From: Amaranthus tricolor
Lineage: Eukaryota; Streptophyta; Magnoliopsida; Caryophyllales; Amaranthaceae
NCBI RefSeq assembly: GCF_026212465.1
Contig: NC_080056.1
Coordinates: 21,172,017-21,236,016 of the forward strand
Length of the DNA stretch: 64,000 nucleotides
Direction: 5' to 3'
Shown: positions 1-11,069 of the stretch, piece after piece
Position numbering within the stretch: position 1 is the first letter of the stretch
Layout of the letters: the number at the start of each line of letters is the position of its first letter
Made by a program: the position numbers and the translations under genes
Notes under the pieces: model-generated
Database searches by the model: none
Told to the model about the DNA's origin: nothing
The model's input: the letters and a program-made list of their open reading frames with translations, nothing else

Positions 1-60
1 GACTCTATGCGAGAAAAGTACCCTCACCTCTTTCAGGTTTGTAGCGTTACGGGGACGTAA
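1..60 (+). CDS. C-terminal end of Ty3/gypsy pol polyprotein (partial)
   Basis: Frame 1 is open from the first base to a TAA at 58-60, giving 19 residues. It contains the run MREKYPHLF. Plant chromovirus polyproteins often end just after the chromodomain with a segment of this kind (acidic residues, then M-R-x-K/R-Y-P-x-L-F), so this is read as the extreme C-terminus of pol after the integrase chromodomain. The stop is followed closely by a purine tract and the LTR, as expected for this position. Only a fragment is visible and no catalytic domain is present, so the assignment rests on the short ending and on context. Confidence 0.55.
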   Translation, partial: DSMREKYPHLFQVCSVTGT

Positions 61-228
61 CTTCTTAAGAGGGGTAGAGGGCGATAGGAATTTCGCACGA
101 GTAATGATAAATCTTTTGGTTGGTAGTTTTGCCTTTTTGCAAGTGTTGTGTTATGATAACATGTGTGTTCTGCGTTTTCCGTTGCGATGCAAGTTACGAG
201 GATGTAACTTCTTTTAAGGGGGGTAGTC
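61..228 (+). other. Gypsy 3' untranslated segment with duplicated polypurine tract
   Basis: Non-coding stretch between the pol stop and the 3' LTR. The purine-rich tract at about 214-226 (AAGGGGGGTAG) lies two bases before the LTR start and is the likely primer for plus-strand DNA synthesis. A related block, GTAACTTCTT followed by AAGAGGGGTAGAG, occurs 147 bases upstream at 57-79, so the PPT region appears duplicated. I see no further gene here. Confidence 0.6.
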
Positions 229-1761
229 TGTAACACCCCGTAATCTATCGGGTGTAAAAATAAAATTAAATATAATAAAATAAAGTATAACAAAATAAAA
301 TAAATAAGTAATATTAATATAAAATAAATAAGTTAATTATAAGAAATAAAGTAACTTTTAATTTTAACGATAACAAGTTTTATCGCGTACGATGTTATCG
401 CGTGACGTTTCTTTGTTGTTTTAACAATAATATAATAATTACTTAATTAATTAACAAAACAAAAATATGTGTGGGAGGTGAAGGGTGGCCGGTTGGTGCT
501 TGGCATGGGAGGAGTTTGTAACTCCTCTCACAAGTGAGCATTATGAGGATTTGGCACATTAAGTGAATTATCTCCTTAATGGCTTTTTAATTTCATAATC
601 CCTCACAATCCTAATCCTCCAAGTGAACACAAAATTCAGAAAAAATATTTCTCTTCTTGCTCTTCTTGTTTTCGGCAGCCAAGAGAAAAAAAAATCTTGT
701 TGTTCAATTCAATCTTTTGATCAAAGGGACCACGATTCATAAGAGGGCGAAATTTAAGTCGTGCTTGAACATTGTTGTTTGCAGCGCTTAAAGGTACACG
801 GTTAGACCATACTGTTATGAGGTGGTGCAAGTAGTATTGTTTTATTCCTAATCGAGGTACTGTAAGTCACATAAGGATTAGACATCTCAAATAATTTGAA
901 AGAAGTTAACTTGGAAGTTGAGAATTGATATGTTTGTTACCCAATGGGGTTAACGTTTGGTTGAATTATTATAATTATTGTTCCCATGCCAGTTTTGGAT
1001 CATTACGGTCACCATGGGGGTATGCATACTTTAGCCTTTGACGACCCGAACAGGACGGGCAACGTCTTTGGTTTGTGGTTGCCTTGGGATTAGCTCTCCC
1101 AAGTGTATTCCTCCAAAAAGGATTGGTTTATACTTGAACGATCCGAACAGGACGGGCAACGTTACAAGTTAGAATTATCTAATAATGAATGCTTTATACT
1201 TGAACGACCCGAACATGATGGGCAATGTTACAAGTTGAGATTAAATAATAAAGAATGTATTAGAGCCTATCCATCCTAGGATAAACATATTTCCTGTATT
1301 CAACCTGATTGATATTTGTATGAAGTCTCTGACGTGTATTAGTTTGTTTCTTTGGAACCTACTGTGTGTTGTCATACGACGACTAGTAGGTTGATTGCAG
1401 GTGGGGTCTGGAGTGAGGTCTCGACTTAGAACCAGTAATCATCAAGACTATGCTATTATCTTTTTGTATTGGATTATGAGTAGAAAGAAACTCTGTACTT
1501 ATGTAACAGGAGATAGTGTAGTTTTCTTTTTGCTCCCGCTTATTTCAATTAGTTTGTCTAGAGGCCTATAGGCTCTCGAGTTGTACGTTAGAACTTCCGC
1601 TGACATATTTTCTTGACGCTATTACTGTTTTTGTTTAGTCATATTTCTTTATCGACGGAACGTTGACAATCCTAGAGAAGACTTTTCTCTAGATCTCAAG
1701 GAGTGAACCGAAATTTGTGTTTTCATATGGATTAACGGGTCACTTAAACTGGGCCGCTACA
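229..1761 (+). repeat. 3' LTR of the Ty3/gypsy element
   Basis: The LTR spans 1533 bp, starts TGTAACACCCC and ends GCCGCTACA, giving the canonical TG...CA termini. The start is fixed by the adjacent polypurine tract and the end by the switch to satellite sequence (GTGTTTTAAGCACTTTCTCG) at 1762. It contains a short internal tandem repeat (1127-1258) and a third, more diverged copy of the same CCGAACAGGACGGGCAACG core near 1047. I see no long open frame that would suggest a captured gene. The matching 5' LTR is outside the window, so age cannot be estimated. Confidence 0.75.
1127..1258 (+). repeat. 66-bp tandem repeat inside the gypsy LTR
   Basis: Two head-to-tail copies of about 66 bp begin with TTTATACTTGAACGA at 1127 and 1193. 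Both carry the CCGAACA(G/T)GA core followed by GGCAA(C/T)GTTACAAGTT. A partial third copy of the core lies at about 1039-1070. Tandem enhancer-like repeats are common in LTR U3 regions, but I have no evidence of function. Confidence 0.7.
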
Positions 1762-1921
1762 GTGTTTTAAGCACTTTCTCGCTTAAAATGGTTCAAACTT
1801 GGTTCGCTTGGCACGAAACTGGGCACACGACAATATTTGGTATCTATTATTGTCTTGAAATAGTTAGAATCGAAAACATTAGTCATATGCTTGAAATTAC
1901 GTGCTAAGTTGCTTTTTTAAG
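1762..1921 (+). repeat. Satellite fragment (~1 monomer) between gypsy LTR and solo LTR
   Basis: About 160 bp match the main satellite: GCACTTTCTCGCTTAAAATG, then GGTTCAAACTTGG, GGCACGAAAC, TTTGGTATCTATTATTGTC, and CATATGCTTGAAATTACGTG. It is what remains of one monomer between two retrotransposon insertions. The final five bases TTAAG (1917-1921) form the left target-site duplication of the adjacent solo LTR. Confidence 0.85.
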
Positions 1922-3418
1922 TGAAGACTCAACTGTTTTAAATAGTGATAAGGGGAAATTGAAAACTCAATTTTCTTAAATGATGATAATTCAAAACACA
2001 TATTGATTAAACAAATAAAATTAAGTAATTACATTTAGTTGTTTAAATAAGTCTAAAATCATATTTGATATACATTTGATAAGTGATATATATATTAAAG
2101 TTTGAAGACGTTGGAATATGCTTAAACTTAAGTTTATCTTAAGGTTGATTTTATAAGTCTTGAAATACGTTTCAAAGTCTTGAAGATAATTACGTTTATA
2201 ATCAGGTTAATTTCTTAATTATATTTGAAATATTTTATTAGGTCAAGGTTCATTAAAATTAACTTTGATATTATTTGAAATTAAGTTTGAATATTACACG
2301 TTTTATCTTAAACGTTTAAATATTTTATATTTGAACTTGAATTTAAAAATGTGCATAAATTAATTTGATGATTAAATATAGTACCAGGTACACATGTTTT
2401 GTTAATTATAGTACACAACTATATTTGATGTTAAATTAGTTGTTATGCAAAATATAGAGTTTCCTATTAATAAGATGACATTTGAATTAACACTAAATAT
2501 ATGAAATGACTATTTATGGTAATACTAATAACATAAATTGATTTGGATAATTAATTTAAACGTTGATAAATCTGTTTTGTGCTTATTGTTCAATATCTTG
2601 TATGAGTACTAACGTGGCAGCATAGCATTGGATATTAAAGACAAATTACGAGTACAATGACGAAATTATTTTAGCTGTCAGTACACGTCAGTTTGAAGTT
2701 AAGCTCAAGATCTTGAAGACAGGCGCAGAATGACCAGGTCAACAGAAAATAACGGAAAGGAGCCTTCTTGTTTTCCAAGATGTGTTCAGGCGTAACACTA
2801 TATAAATGAGGCTTCATTTCAGAATTAAGGATACATCTCTATGCACCTCTTCTTACAACTTTCTCTCTTGACTTAAAATTTAGAAATTCTCTAAGTGTTT
2901 AAAGAGTTTTAATTCTTAGTTCATCTAACTCTTACATTTGTAATAGGCTTAAGAGTTTAAAAAGTGTTACATTAAGTTTAATACGCCTAACCAAGAATAC
3001 TTTTCAAAGTGTTCAGCTTGTGAATCTTTATTGTGAGATTTGGGATTTGCTTTTATTAAAGAGACTTGTAATACAGTTCATCAAGGGGAAGAACGTGGTG
3101 TGAGGAGATAGTGAGATCTTCTTGTTTGTATTAAAGTAGGATTAATAAAAGGCATTGAAATCCTACGGGTTGAAAGAGAACCCATAGACGGGGAGTAAGT
3201 TGGTTAGAACCGAACCTCATTAACATATCGTGTGTTATACTTTAAAGTTTATTTTCCGCACATACGTTATTGTTTACGAATTGACTCAAAACTGTTCCAG
3301 AAAACATTTTTGACAGACTCCTCAAACTCTTGAGACAAGTTTCTAGACAACTTTTTAAATAGCCTAAACTCTCAATGCACCCCCCTCTAGAGAGTATTCA
3401 ACCTCTTATTAACTTTCA
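1922..3418 (+). mobile_element. Solo LTR, probably Ty1/copia type
   Basis: A 1497-bp insertion starts TGAAGACTCAACTG and ends TTAACTTTCA. It is flanked by perfect 5-bp direct repeats TTAAG at 1917-1921 and 3419-3423, and satellite sequence resumes in phase on the other side. No PBS, gag or pol accompanies it, so this is a solo LTR left by recombination between two LTRs. A TATA box precedes the presumed transcribed part. The C-rich stretch followed by CTCTAGAGAGTATTCAA near the 3' end resembles the U5 end of plant copia LTRs. Class assignment is inferred; the insertion itself is directly visible. A truncated paralogue lies at 15524-16059. Confidence 0.85.
2798..2807 (+). promoter_or_regulatory. 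TATA box of the solo LTR
   Basis: The sequence CTATATAAAT sits about 0.88 kb into the LTR, where a U3/R boundary would be expected in a 1.5-kb LTR. A transcription start about 30 bp downstream would leave about 590 bp of R-U5. The truncated paralogue begins about 75 bp after this box and therefore lacks it. Confidence 0.55.
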
Positions 3419-4683
3419 TTAAGATTTTTTAAGCTTTTATGACACTTTCTCGCAAAAAATGGTTCAAATAGTGTTTGTTTTGCAGGAAACGTTTCTCTCT
3501 AAATTGTATTTGGTATATATTATTGTGTTGAAATGGTGAAAATAAAAAACAATAGTCATATACATGAGCTAACTTGCGTGTTTGAGGTTTATTAAGCATT
3601 TTTGGCACTTTCTGGCATAAAACGGTTCAAACTTGGTTTGTTTGGGACGAAACTTGGCACACAATACTATTTGGTATATATTATTGTGTTGAAATGGTGA
3701 CAATCGAAAACAATAGTCATATGTTTGAAATTACGTGCTAAATTGCGTCATTGAGGTTTTTTAAAAGTTTTTTGCACTTTCTCTCATAAAGTGGTTCAAA
3801 CTTGGTTTATTTTACATGAAACTAGGCACACAAAACTATTTGGTACATAGTATTGTGATGAAACGGTTACAATCGAAACCAATAGTCATATGCTAGAAGT
3901 TACGTGTTAAGTTGCGCTTGAGGTTTTTTTAAGCGGTTTTTTGCACTTTCACGCATAAAGTGGTTCAAAATTGGTTTGTTTGCCACGAAACTTCGCATAC
4001 AATGCTTTTTGGTATATATTTTTTTTGAATTGGTTAAAATCCAAAAAAATAGCTACATGCTTGAAATTACGTGCTAAGCTGTATATTTGAGGTTTTTTAA
4101 GCGTTTTAGGCACTTTCTCGCATAAAGTGGTACAAACTTGGTTTGTTTACCACGAAACTTAGCACACAACGCTATTTTGTATATATATTATTGTGTTGAA
4201 ATGGTAACAATAGAAAACAATAGTCATATGCTTGAAATTACGTGCTAATTTGCTTTTTTAAGGTTTTTAAAGCGTTTTTGGCACTTTCGCGCATAAAGTG
4301 TTTCAAATTTTGTTTGTTTTACATGAAACTTGGCACTAAACACTATTTGGTATATATTATTGTGTTGAAATGGTTAAAATCCAAAATTTATAGTCTTATG
4401 CTTTATATTACGTGCTAAGTTGCATATTTGAGGTTTTTTAGCGTCTTATGCACTTTATTGCATAAAGTGGTTCACACACGGTTTGTTTGCAACGAAACAT
4501 TGCACACGATACTATTTGGTATATATTGTTGTGTTGAAAGGGTCACAAAAAAAAAACACTAGTCATATGCATGAAATTACGTGCTAGGTTGCGTCATTGA
4601 GGTTTTTAAGCGTTTTTGGCACATTCTCGCATAAAATGTTTCAAACCTTGTTTTGTTTTGCATAAAACTTGGCACATAACACT
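3419..4683 (+). repeat. Satellite array, left segment (~7 monomers)
   Basis: About seven monomers of the ~170-bp satellite, recognisable by the repeated sequence GGCACTTTCTCGCATAAAG, GGTTCAAACTTGGTTTGTTT, ACGAAACTTGGCACAC, TTTGGTATATATTATTGTG, GAAATGGTTAGAATC and CATATGCTTGAAATTACGTG. The first ~0.83 kb (3419 to about 4245) is closely related to 16060 to about 16905, in the same order, and both follow the same solo-LTR end. The segment is cut by the Sirevirus-like element at 4684, whose left target-site duplication ACACT is 4679-4683. Confidence 0.9.
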
Positions 4684-5948
4684 TGTTGGCCTCTTAAGGT
4701 TTTGATGATGACTTTACTTTTAATAAACAAACATATTATTAGAGATTGTTTTGTAGGTATATATCCGATTTAATGTGAATCGTTGATGAAGCCTATGACT
4801 TGATTCGTGGAAGATGTACATGTCTCAAATATCCAAGAAGTTGGACAATTGCTCTGGAAGACAGTTTATTGTTCCTAGAGTTGAAGTTCTGACGAAAGTT
4901 GTAGATGGAGACAATGTGCTGTTCCTCACGATGCAGGTCTGAAGAAGACATTGACTGGAAGTTACGAAATTTATAATTTCTGTTTTTAGTTAATGTAAAA
5001 GGTTAAAATTTAATTTGTTGCTTAATTAAATTTATTTATTAATTGGCAAAATATTTTTTAATTCACCTAAAAACATGGAGAAAATCTATTCCTTGTTTAT
5101 CTCCTATAAACTCGGAATTCAAGAGACTTGTTCTCCTCCTTGAATTGGTCTCCTATAATTTAGGATCTTCCTTAACCCATGATGTTTTTAACCGTGCATG
5201 AGTACAGCAGTTACATTCCACTCCTACCTTTGACTAACTTTCCATTTTCTTTGGGAGCAAGTAAGTTTGTGGAAGTCGTGGGATATGTGCATTTCGTGAA
5301 GAACATGGGCTGAGTGCACTGTCTGCTGTTCCCCTTATAAAAGAGGGAAATTACGGTTCAGTAAAAAAATGTATGTATGCATTAAGAGTGTCCATTTAAG
5401 GGAGATTTAATTAAGAAAAATATTCTAAGTTTTTAATGCCAATTAATTCATAATATTTTTCTTGAGCAACAATTTCATTTTGATCTTTATGAGAATTGGC
5501 CTTGTAAAGGATAATTGAGTGTTTTGTTGTAATTAGACTTATGGGAAGTCTAAGGGAATAGAGAATAGAAGCGTGAGAAAAGAAAGAGAAGGAGAGAAGA
5601 GAAGAGAAGAGAAGTAGGCCTAAGTAGAGAAGCTTTGAGTGAAGCATTTAGAGAATTGAGAAGCTTCAAGTGAAGCGAACTTTGTTTTGTGTAATTGTAC
5701 TTAATTGCCTAAACATAGTGAGAATCTTGAAATCCCGGGGGGTCGTGGTTTTTCCTTCTTATTAGGCCAAGAAGGTTTCCACGTAAAATCCTTGTCTCCT
5801 TTTATTATTTTTCTTTTTGTTTTCAAGTTTAAGTTTTTGTTCTTTACTTAACATAATTCCGCAAAAAGTTGAGCAAAAATCTTAAACTAACAACACAACA
5901 ATTCACCCCCCCTCTTGTTGTATTCGATCATCTATTAGCATTCCTACA
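4684..5948 (+). repeat. 5' LTR of the Sirevirus-like element
   Basis: Starts TGTTGGCCTC and ends CATTCCTACA, followed by AT and the PBS. The LTR holds a TATA box at 5335-5343, a GA-rich tract around 5580-5620 and a C7 run shortly before its end. Relative to the 3' LTR it has 12 extra bases near 4772 and about 11 substitutions. An antisense open frame of 78 codons lies across it (5411-5647); it recurs in the other LTR and I treat it as chance. Confidence 0.93.
5335..5343 (+). promoter_or_regulatory. TATA box in 5' LTR
   Basis: TTATAAAAG follows CTGCTGTTCCCC and lies about 650 bp into the LTR. It is the best candidate core promoter for the genomic transcript and is repeated at the same place in the 3' LTR (14713-14721). 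The start site would be expected about 30 bp downstream; this is inferred, not visible. Confidence 0.6.
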
Positions 5949-5950
5949 AT

Positions 5951-5962
5951 TGGTATCAGAGC
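5951..5962 (+). other. Primer binding site (initiator tRNA-Met type)
   Basis: TGGTATCAGAGC begins two bases after the 5' LTR. This is the usual complement of the 3' end of plant initiator tRNA-Met and primes minus-strand DNA synthesis in most Ty1/copia elements. It fixes the right end of the LTR at 5948. Confidence 0.92.
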
Positions 5963-6017
5963 CCTGTTCCTCATTTAATCAGGAAACCCTGAGAGCAGTA
6001 TCCTGTTCCCTGAAAAG

Positions 6018-7832
6018 ATGTTGAAGATGAACGAGCGTATGGAAGAGGGGTACTCCACACAAAGGCCACCCATGTTCGATGGGAAATTCTATATGTACTG
6101 GAAAAATAGAATGGAAATCTTCATAAAGGCCGAAAACTATCAAGTTTGGAGAGTCATTGAAATTGGAGACTTTGAGGTGACGACCATCAACTCCAACAAT
6201 GAAGCTGTTCCAAAACCAATCACTGAATATGAAAAAGAAGATTTTCAAAAGATGGAGATGAACGCTCTTGCTATCAAGTTACTTCACTGTGGGCTTGGTC
6301 CAAATGAGCACAATCGTATTATGGGTTGCAAAACCGCGAAGCAGATTTGGGACCTGCTCGATGTTACCCATGAAGGTACTAGTGAAGTAAAGAGATCCAA
6401 GATTGATTTGCTAATGTCCAAATATGAAAGATTCGTAATGGAACCTAGGGAAAACATTCAAGAAATGTTCACTAGGTTCACAAATATTACGAATGAGTTA
6501 GTCTCTCTTGGTAGAATTATTCCCGTTGATGAATAAGTTAGGAAAGTACTTAGGAGTCTTCCTCAAGACGAACGCTGGAGAGCAAAGGTAACAGCCATCC
6601 AGGAGTCCAAAGATTTCACCAAGTTTAATTTGGAAGAGCTGGCTGGTTCTCTCATGACCCATGAATTGCATTTGGGAACAGCTGACAGTTCCCGAAACAA
6701 AGGACTGGCTCTAGCAGCAGATGATAGCGATGAATCAGAAAATGGTGAAGAGGAAGCAGCACTGTTGGCTCGAAAATTCAAAAAATTCTTCAGAAACAGA
6801 AGATATGGAAATCAAAGAAATAACAAAAAGAAGGGAACATCGAACTTGAAGACAAACTTTGAATGCCATAAGTGTGGGAGCACTGAACACTTCATCAAGG
6901 ATTGCCCTCTATGGAAAAATGAGAAGGGCAAGGGAAAAGCAAGAGAAGCTGGAAGACAATATAAGAAGGGAAACTTCAAAACTGATTTTAGAAAAGCTAT
7001 GATAGCAGCTTGGGGAGATACGGAAAGCGAGGCTGAGACAGAAGCTCCAGTGGAAGAGGAAACAGCAAACCTATGCCTAATGGCAACTCATGAAGAATCC
7101 AAAGAAAAAGAGGTAATGTCTTCTGGTCCATCTCCTAAACATCTGTCCAACATAAGTAAGAATAAATTAATCAAACTGCTTTTAGAGACACAAGAAAAGC
7201 TAGATGAAAAAACAACTAAGTGTCTCCAAATTGAGAAAGATCTTAACTTAAGTGAAGATCATATCTCATATCTAAATTCCTTTAGAATCGATGTGCAAAG
7301 TAGATTCTTTGATTTATTAGATAAGAATATCATTTTGAAAGAACAGTTGGAAAAATTAAAACAGGAATTTATCACTCTTAATATTGAATTGAATCAAAGC
7401 AAATTGTTAGGATTAAAATCGGTTGAAAATGATAAAACCTCTCATGAGTTTAGCACGGAAGTTCAAGAAATAAAATTAAAATTAGAATTAAGTGAAAAGG
7501 AAAATAAATTCCTAAAAGATCAAATTAATTTAAGAGGAAAAGGGAAAATCAATGAAATTTCCAAATGGATTCTTAATGCTAAAACCAAGAGTAAAGAAGG
7601 TATAGGATATGTTAAGAATGATAAAAAGAAAAAGGTATACGTAGATCTCCCTAGTAGTAAAGTCTTTTCCTTCTGTGGTAAAAGTGGACACCTAAAACAT
7701 CAATGTATAAAGAAGGAACAGCATAACAAAGCAAATAAAAATTATGTCGAACGAATATGGCTAAAGAAAGATGATTCAAGTATTGTCGACAAGGAACCCA
7801 AGGTTGAATGGGTTCCTGCACCTAACCACTAA
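6018..7832 (+). pseudogene. gag: gag polyprotein, interrupted by one in-frame stop
   Basis: Gag forms the virus-like particle and packages element RNA. The frame starts at the ATG at 6018, 56 bp after the PBS, and runs to TAA at 7830-7832 (605 codons). It is broken by a single TAA at 6534-6536 with no shift of frame. Residues ~15-60 hold an FDGKFYMYWKNRMEIFI segment typical of copia gag N-termini (DUF4219/UBN2 type). A CCHC zinc knuckle (CHKCGSTEHFIKDC) is encoded at 6864-6905. A Lys/Glu-rich heptad-like region of about 150 residues follows, likely a coiled coil as in Sirevirus gag. A second knuckle at 7665-7706 keeps Cys-His-Cys, but its first Cys position is Phe (TTT). The stop removes everything after residue 172, so a full-length capsid protein is not expected without readthrough. 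Confidence 0.88.
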
Positions 7833-10800
7833 TTTGCTTTGCAGGTTCAAGTGAGGGGGAACAACTCATGGTATCTCGACAGTGGGTGTTCCAAGCACAT
7901 GACGGGTGACAAATCTAAATTTCTCTCACTTGAAGCCTATGATGGGGCAACAGTAACCTTCGGTGACAACATGAAGGGTGAGATAATTGCCAAAGGAAAG
8001 GTTGGAAGATCTAGTTCCCATGCCATTGATAATGTATTTTTGGTCGAGAATTTAAAACACAATTTGTTAAGTATTTCTCAATTTTGCGACAAAGGTAACT
8101 CTGTTAAGTTTACTTCTGAAAAATGCACAATTTCTAGGAACAGTACAGGAGACCCTGTGCTGGAGGGAATCAGAAAAGGGAACACCTATGTGGTGGACCT
8201 GGACACTGTTCCCAGAAACAGTCTAACGTGTTTAAGTGTTATTGAAGAAGACCCACTTTTTTGGCACAAGCGTCTAGGTCATGCTAGTTATTCATTGATT
8301 AACACATTAAGATCAAAAGACCTAGTAAGAGGATTACCTGCAATAAAGTTTCTTAAAAATGAAATATGTGATCCTTGTGCTAAAGGAAAACAAGTGCGGT
8401 CATCCTTTAAATCAAAGAACGTTGTGACTACCACTAGACCATTAGAATTAATTCATATGGATTTATGTGGACCAATGAGAACACAAAGCCGTAGTGGCAA
8501 AAAGTATGTGTTTGTTGTTGTTGATGATTATAGTAGATTCTCTTGGACCTTATTTTTGGCTAGCAAAGATGAAGCTTTTGATGAGTTTGTTTCGTTTGCT
8601 AATAAAACACAAAAATCTACCAATAATCAAATTGTCCACATTAGGTCTGATCATGGAAAAGAATTTGAAAATTCAAACTTCATGAATTATTGCAATAAAC
8701 ATGGCATAAATCACAATTTTTCCGCACCTAGAACTCCACAACAAAATGGTGTAGTAGAAAGGAAAAATAGGACTTTAGAAGAAATGGCAAGGACCATGTT
8801 GATTGCTAGTGGTCTACCTAGGAATTTTTGGGCAGAAGCCGTTAATACTGCATGCTATATATTGAATCGTGTACTAATCAGACCCATCACTTCAAAGACA
8901 CCCTATGAATTACTCAAAGGTGTTAAACCAAATATCTCCTATTTTCGTGTGTTTGGATGCAAATGTTTTGTACATGTAAATGGAAAACGAAACATAGGTA
9001 AATTTGATGAAAGAAGTGATGAGGCAGTATTTCTCGGTTATTCATCACAAAGCAAAGCTTACAGAGTTTATAATAAGAGAACAATGAGTGTTGAGGAGTC
9101 TGTTCACATAATCTTTGATGAAACTAACTTTTCAACAAGTGAACAGGAAACAAGTAACATTAAAATAGGTCTTGCAAATTTGGAAGATGATGATGAAGGA
9201 ATTAAAATGCAAGATCATGGAACAGCAGATGAACAGTCGATACAAGAAGAGGCAGAAGAAACTGACCAAATCCAGGAACTGCCAGCACAACAGGACCAGC
9301 AGACTGTTCCCAATCCAGCTGTTCCCACAGATGAGCAAAATGATCCAGTAGCTGAACAGAATATCAATCAAGTTGTTGAACAAGAACATGCTACTGTTCC
9401 TTGACGAGAATTTGTGCCTAAACCTTGGAAGTATCAAAGACATCATCCTCTTGATTCGATTATAAGTGATATAAATAAGGGAACACAAACAAGATCTCAA
9501 TTGAGAAACTTTTGTGCACATTTTGCGTTCCTATCATCACTTGAACCTAAAAATCACGAGGAAGCTTTAAAGGATTCCGATTGGATAGTTGCCATGCAAG
9601 ATGAATTGAATGAGTTTCAGAGAAATAAAGTGTGGCACTTGGAACCCAAACCGAAAGACAAGAAAGTTATTGGTTTGAAATGGGTATTTCGGAACAAGCT
9701 TGATGAGCATGGAATAATTGTTAGAAATAAAGCTAGACTTGTGGTTAAAGGATATAATCAACAAGAAGGTATTGATTACACTGAGACTTTTGCTCCAGTA
9801 GCAAGGTTAGAGGCTATCCGAATCTTAATTTCTTTTGCTGCATTTATGAATTTTAAACTATATCAAATGGATGTGAAATGTGCCTTTTTGAATGGTTATC
9901 TTGATGAAGAAGTTTTTGTCGAACAACCCCCAGGTTTTGAGAATACCTCTTGTCCTAATCACGTCTACAAGCTTGACAAAGCCCTATATGGCTTAAAGCA
10001 AGCTCCTAGGCAATGGTACGAAAGACTTTCAAAGTTTTTGATTCAAAATAACTTTGTAAGAGGAAAAATCGACAAAACCTTGTTCTTTAAGAATAAAGGT
10101 TCTCATATTTTGGTTGTTCAAATCTATGTTGATGATATTATCTTTGGTGCTACTAATGATTCATTATGTAAAGAATTTGCTAACCTTATGGGTACAGAAT
10201 TTGAAATGAGCATGATGGGAGAATTAAATTTCTTTCTTGGTTTGCAAATTAAACAAACTAAAGATGGTATTTTTATTGATCAACAAAAATACATTAAAGA
10301 ACTTCTTAAGAAATATGGACTAAATAATGCTAAAACCAATCATACACCTATGGCTACCAATGTTAGACTAGATGAAGACCTAAATGGGACTAATGTTGAT
10401 CAAACTATGTATAGAGGCATGATAGGTTCTTTATTGTATCTAACTGCAAGTAGACCTGATATTTCCTTTAGTGTTGGTTTATGTGCTAGATTTCAAGCAA
10501 ATCCTAAAGAATCACATCTCACTGCAGTCAAACGTATTTTGAGATATTTGAAGGGAACAGACAACTTGTCCCTATTTTATCCTAAAAGTGATGTTTATGA
10601 TTTAAAAGGTTTTAGTGATGCAGATTATGCTGGTGATCTTGTTAATAGAAAGAGTACATCAGGTATGGTACAATATCTTGGCTCATGTTTAGTGTCATGG
10701 AGTTCCAAGAAACAAAATACGGTTGCATTATCCACTGCAGAAGCTGAATACGTAGCAGCAGCAGCTTGCTGTTCCCAAATGCTTTGGATAAAACAGCAAC

Positions 10801-11069
10801 TTAGAGATTTTGGTATTAAAGTTGAATGCATTCCTATTTATTGTGACAATACTAGTGCCATATGTATATCTAAAGATCCAGTACATCATTCACGTGCTAA
10901 GCATATACATATTAGACATCATTTTCTTAAGGATAATGTAGAACACAAAAATATTGTATTGAAGCATGTTAACACAAATGAACAAGTTGCAGATATTCTA
11001 ACCAAACCAATTCCTAGGGAACAATATGAAAAGATGAGATTGGAAATTGGTATGATCAAGCTCCACTAA
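7833..11069 (+). pseudogene. pol: pol polyprotein (protease-integrase-RT-RNase H), interrupted
   Basis: Pol continues in the same frame as gag after the TAA at 7830 and ends at TAA 11067-11069. It carries one internal TGA (9402-9404) between integrase and reverse transcriptase. The protease active site is Asp-Ser-Gly at 7878-7886 in WYLDSGCSKHMTG. An integrase HHCC zinc region lies at ~8260-8390 (WHKRLGHAS ... CDPCAKGKQ). The integrase core triad is Asp 8460, Asp 8649 and Glu 8757, with 35 residues between the last two. Reverse transcriptase includes [12 protein letters not shown] and the YVDD box at 10125-10136. RNase H keeps SDADYAG, TAEAEY, YCDNTSA and ADILTKP. All visible catalytic residues are intact; the damage is nonsense only. 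An alternative is natural stop-codon suppression between domains, but the positions, especially within gag and between IN and RT, argue for decay. Confidence 0.92.

Larger units (their letters stand above)
1..1761 (+). mobile_element. 3' end of a Ty3/gypsy (chromovirus-like) LTR retrotransposon
   Basis: The window opens inside an LTR retrotransposon. In order there is the last stretch of a pol frame (1-60), a short untranslated segment with a purine-rich tract directly before a TGTAACACC LTR start, and an LTR that ends in CTACA at 1761. Satellite sequence begins immediately after 1761, so the element was inserted into the satellite. The TGTAACACC start and the pol C-terminus with a Tyr-Pro-His-Leu-Phe ending are typical of plant chromodomain Ty3/gypsy elements such as the Tekay/Del group. 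The 5' LTR, gag and most of pol lie outside the window, so intactness and the target-site duplication cannot be judged. Confidence 0.75.

Noticed and set aside
7830..7832. Programmed stop-codon readthrough between gag and pol
   Set aside because: Not excluded, but two further stops in the same frame at non-boundary or unusual positions make simple decay the more economical explanation.
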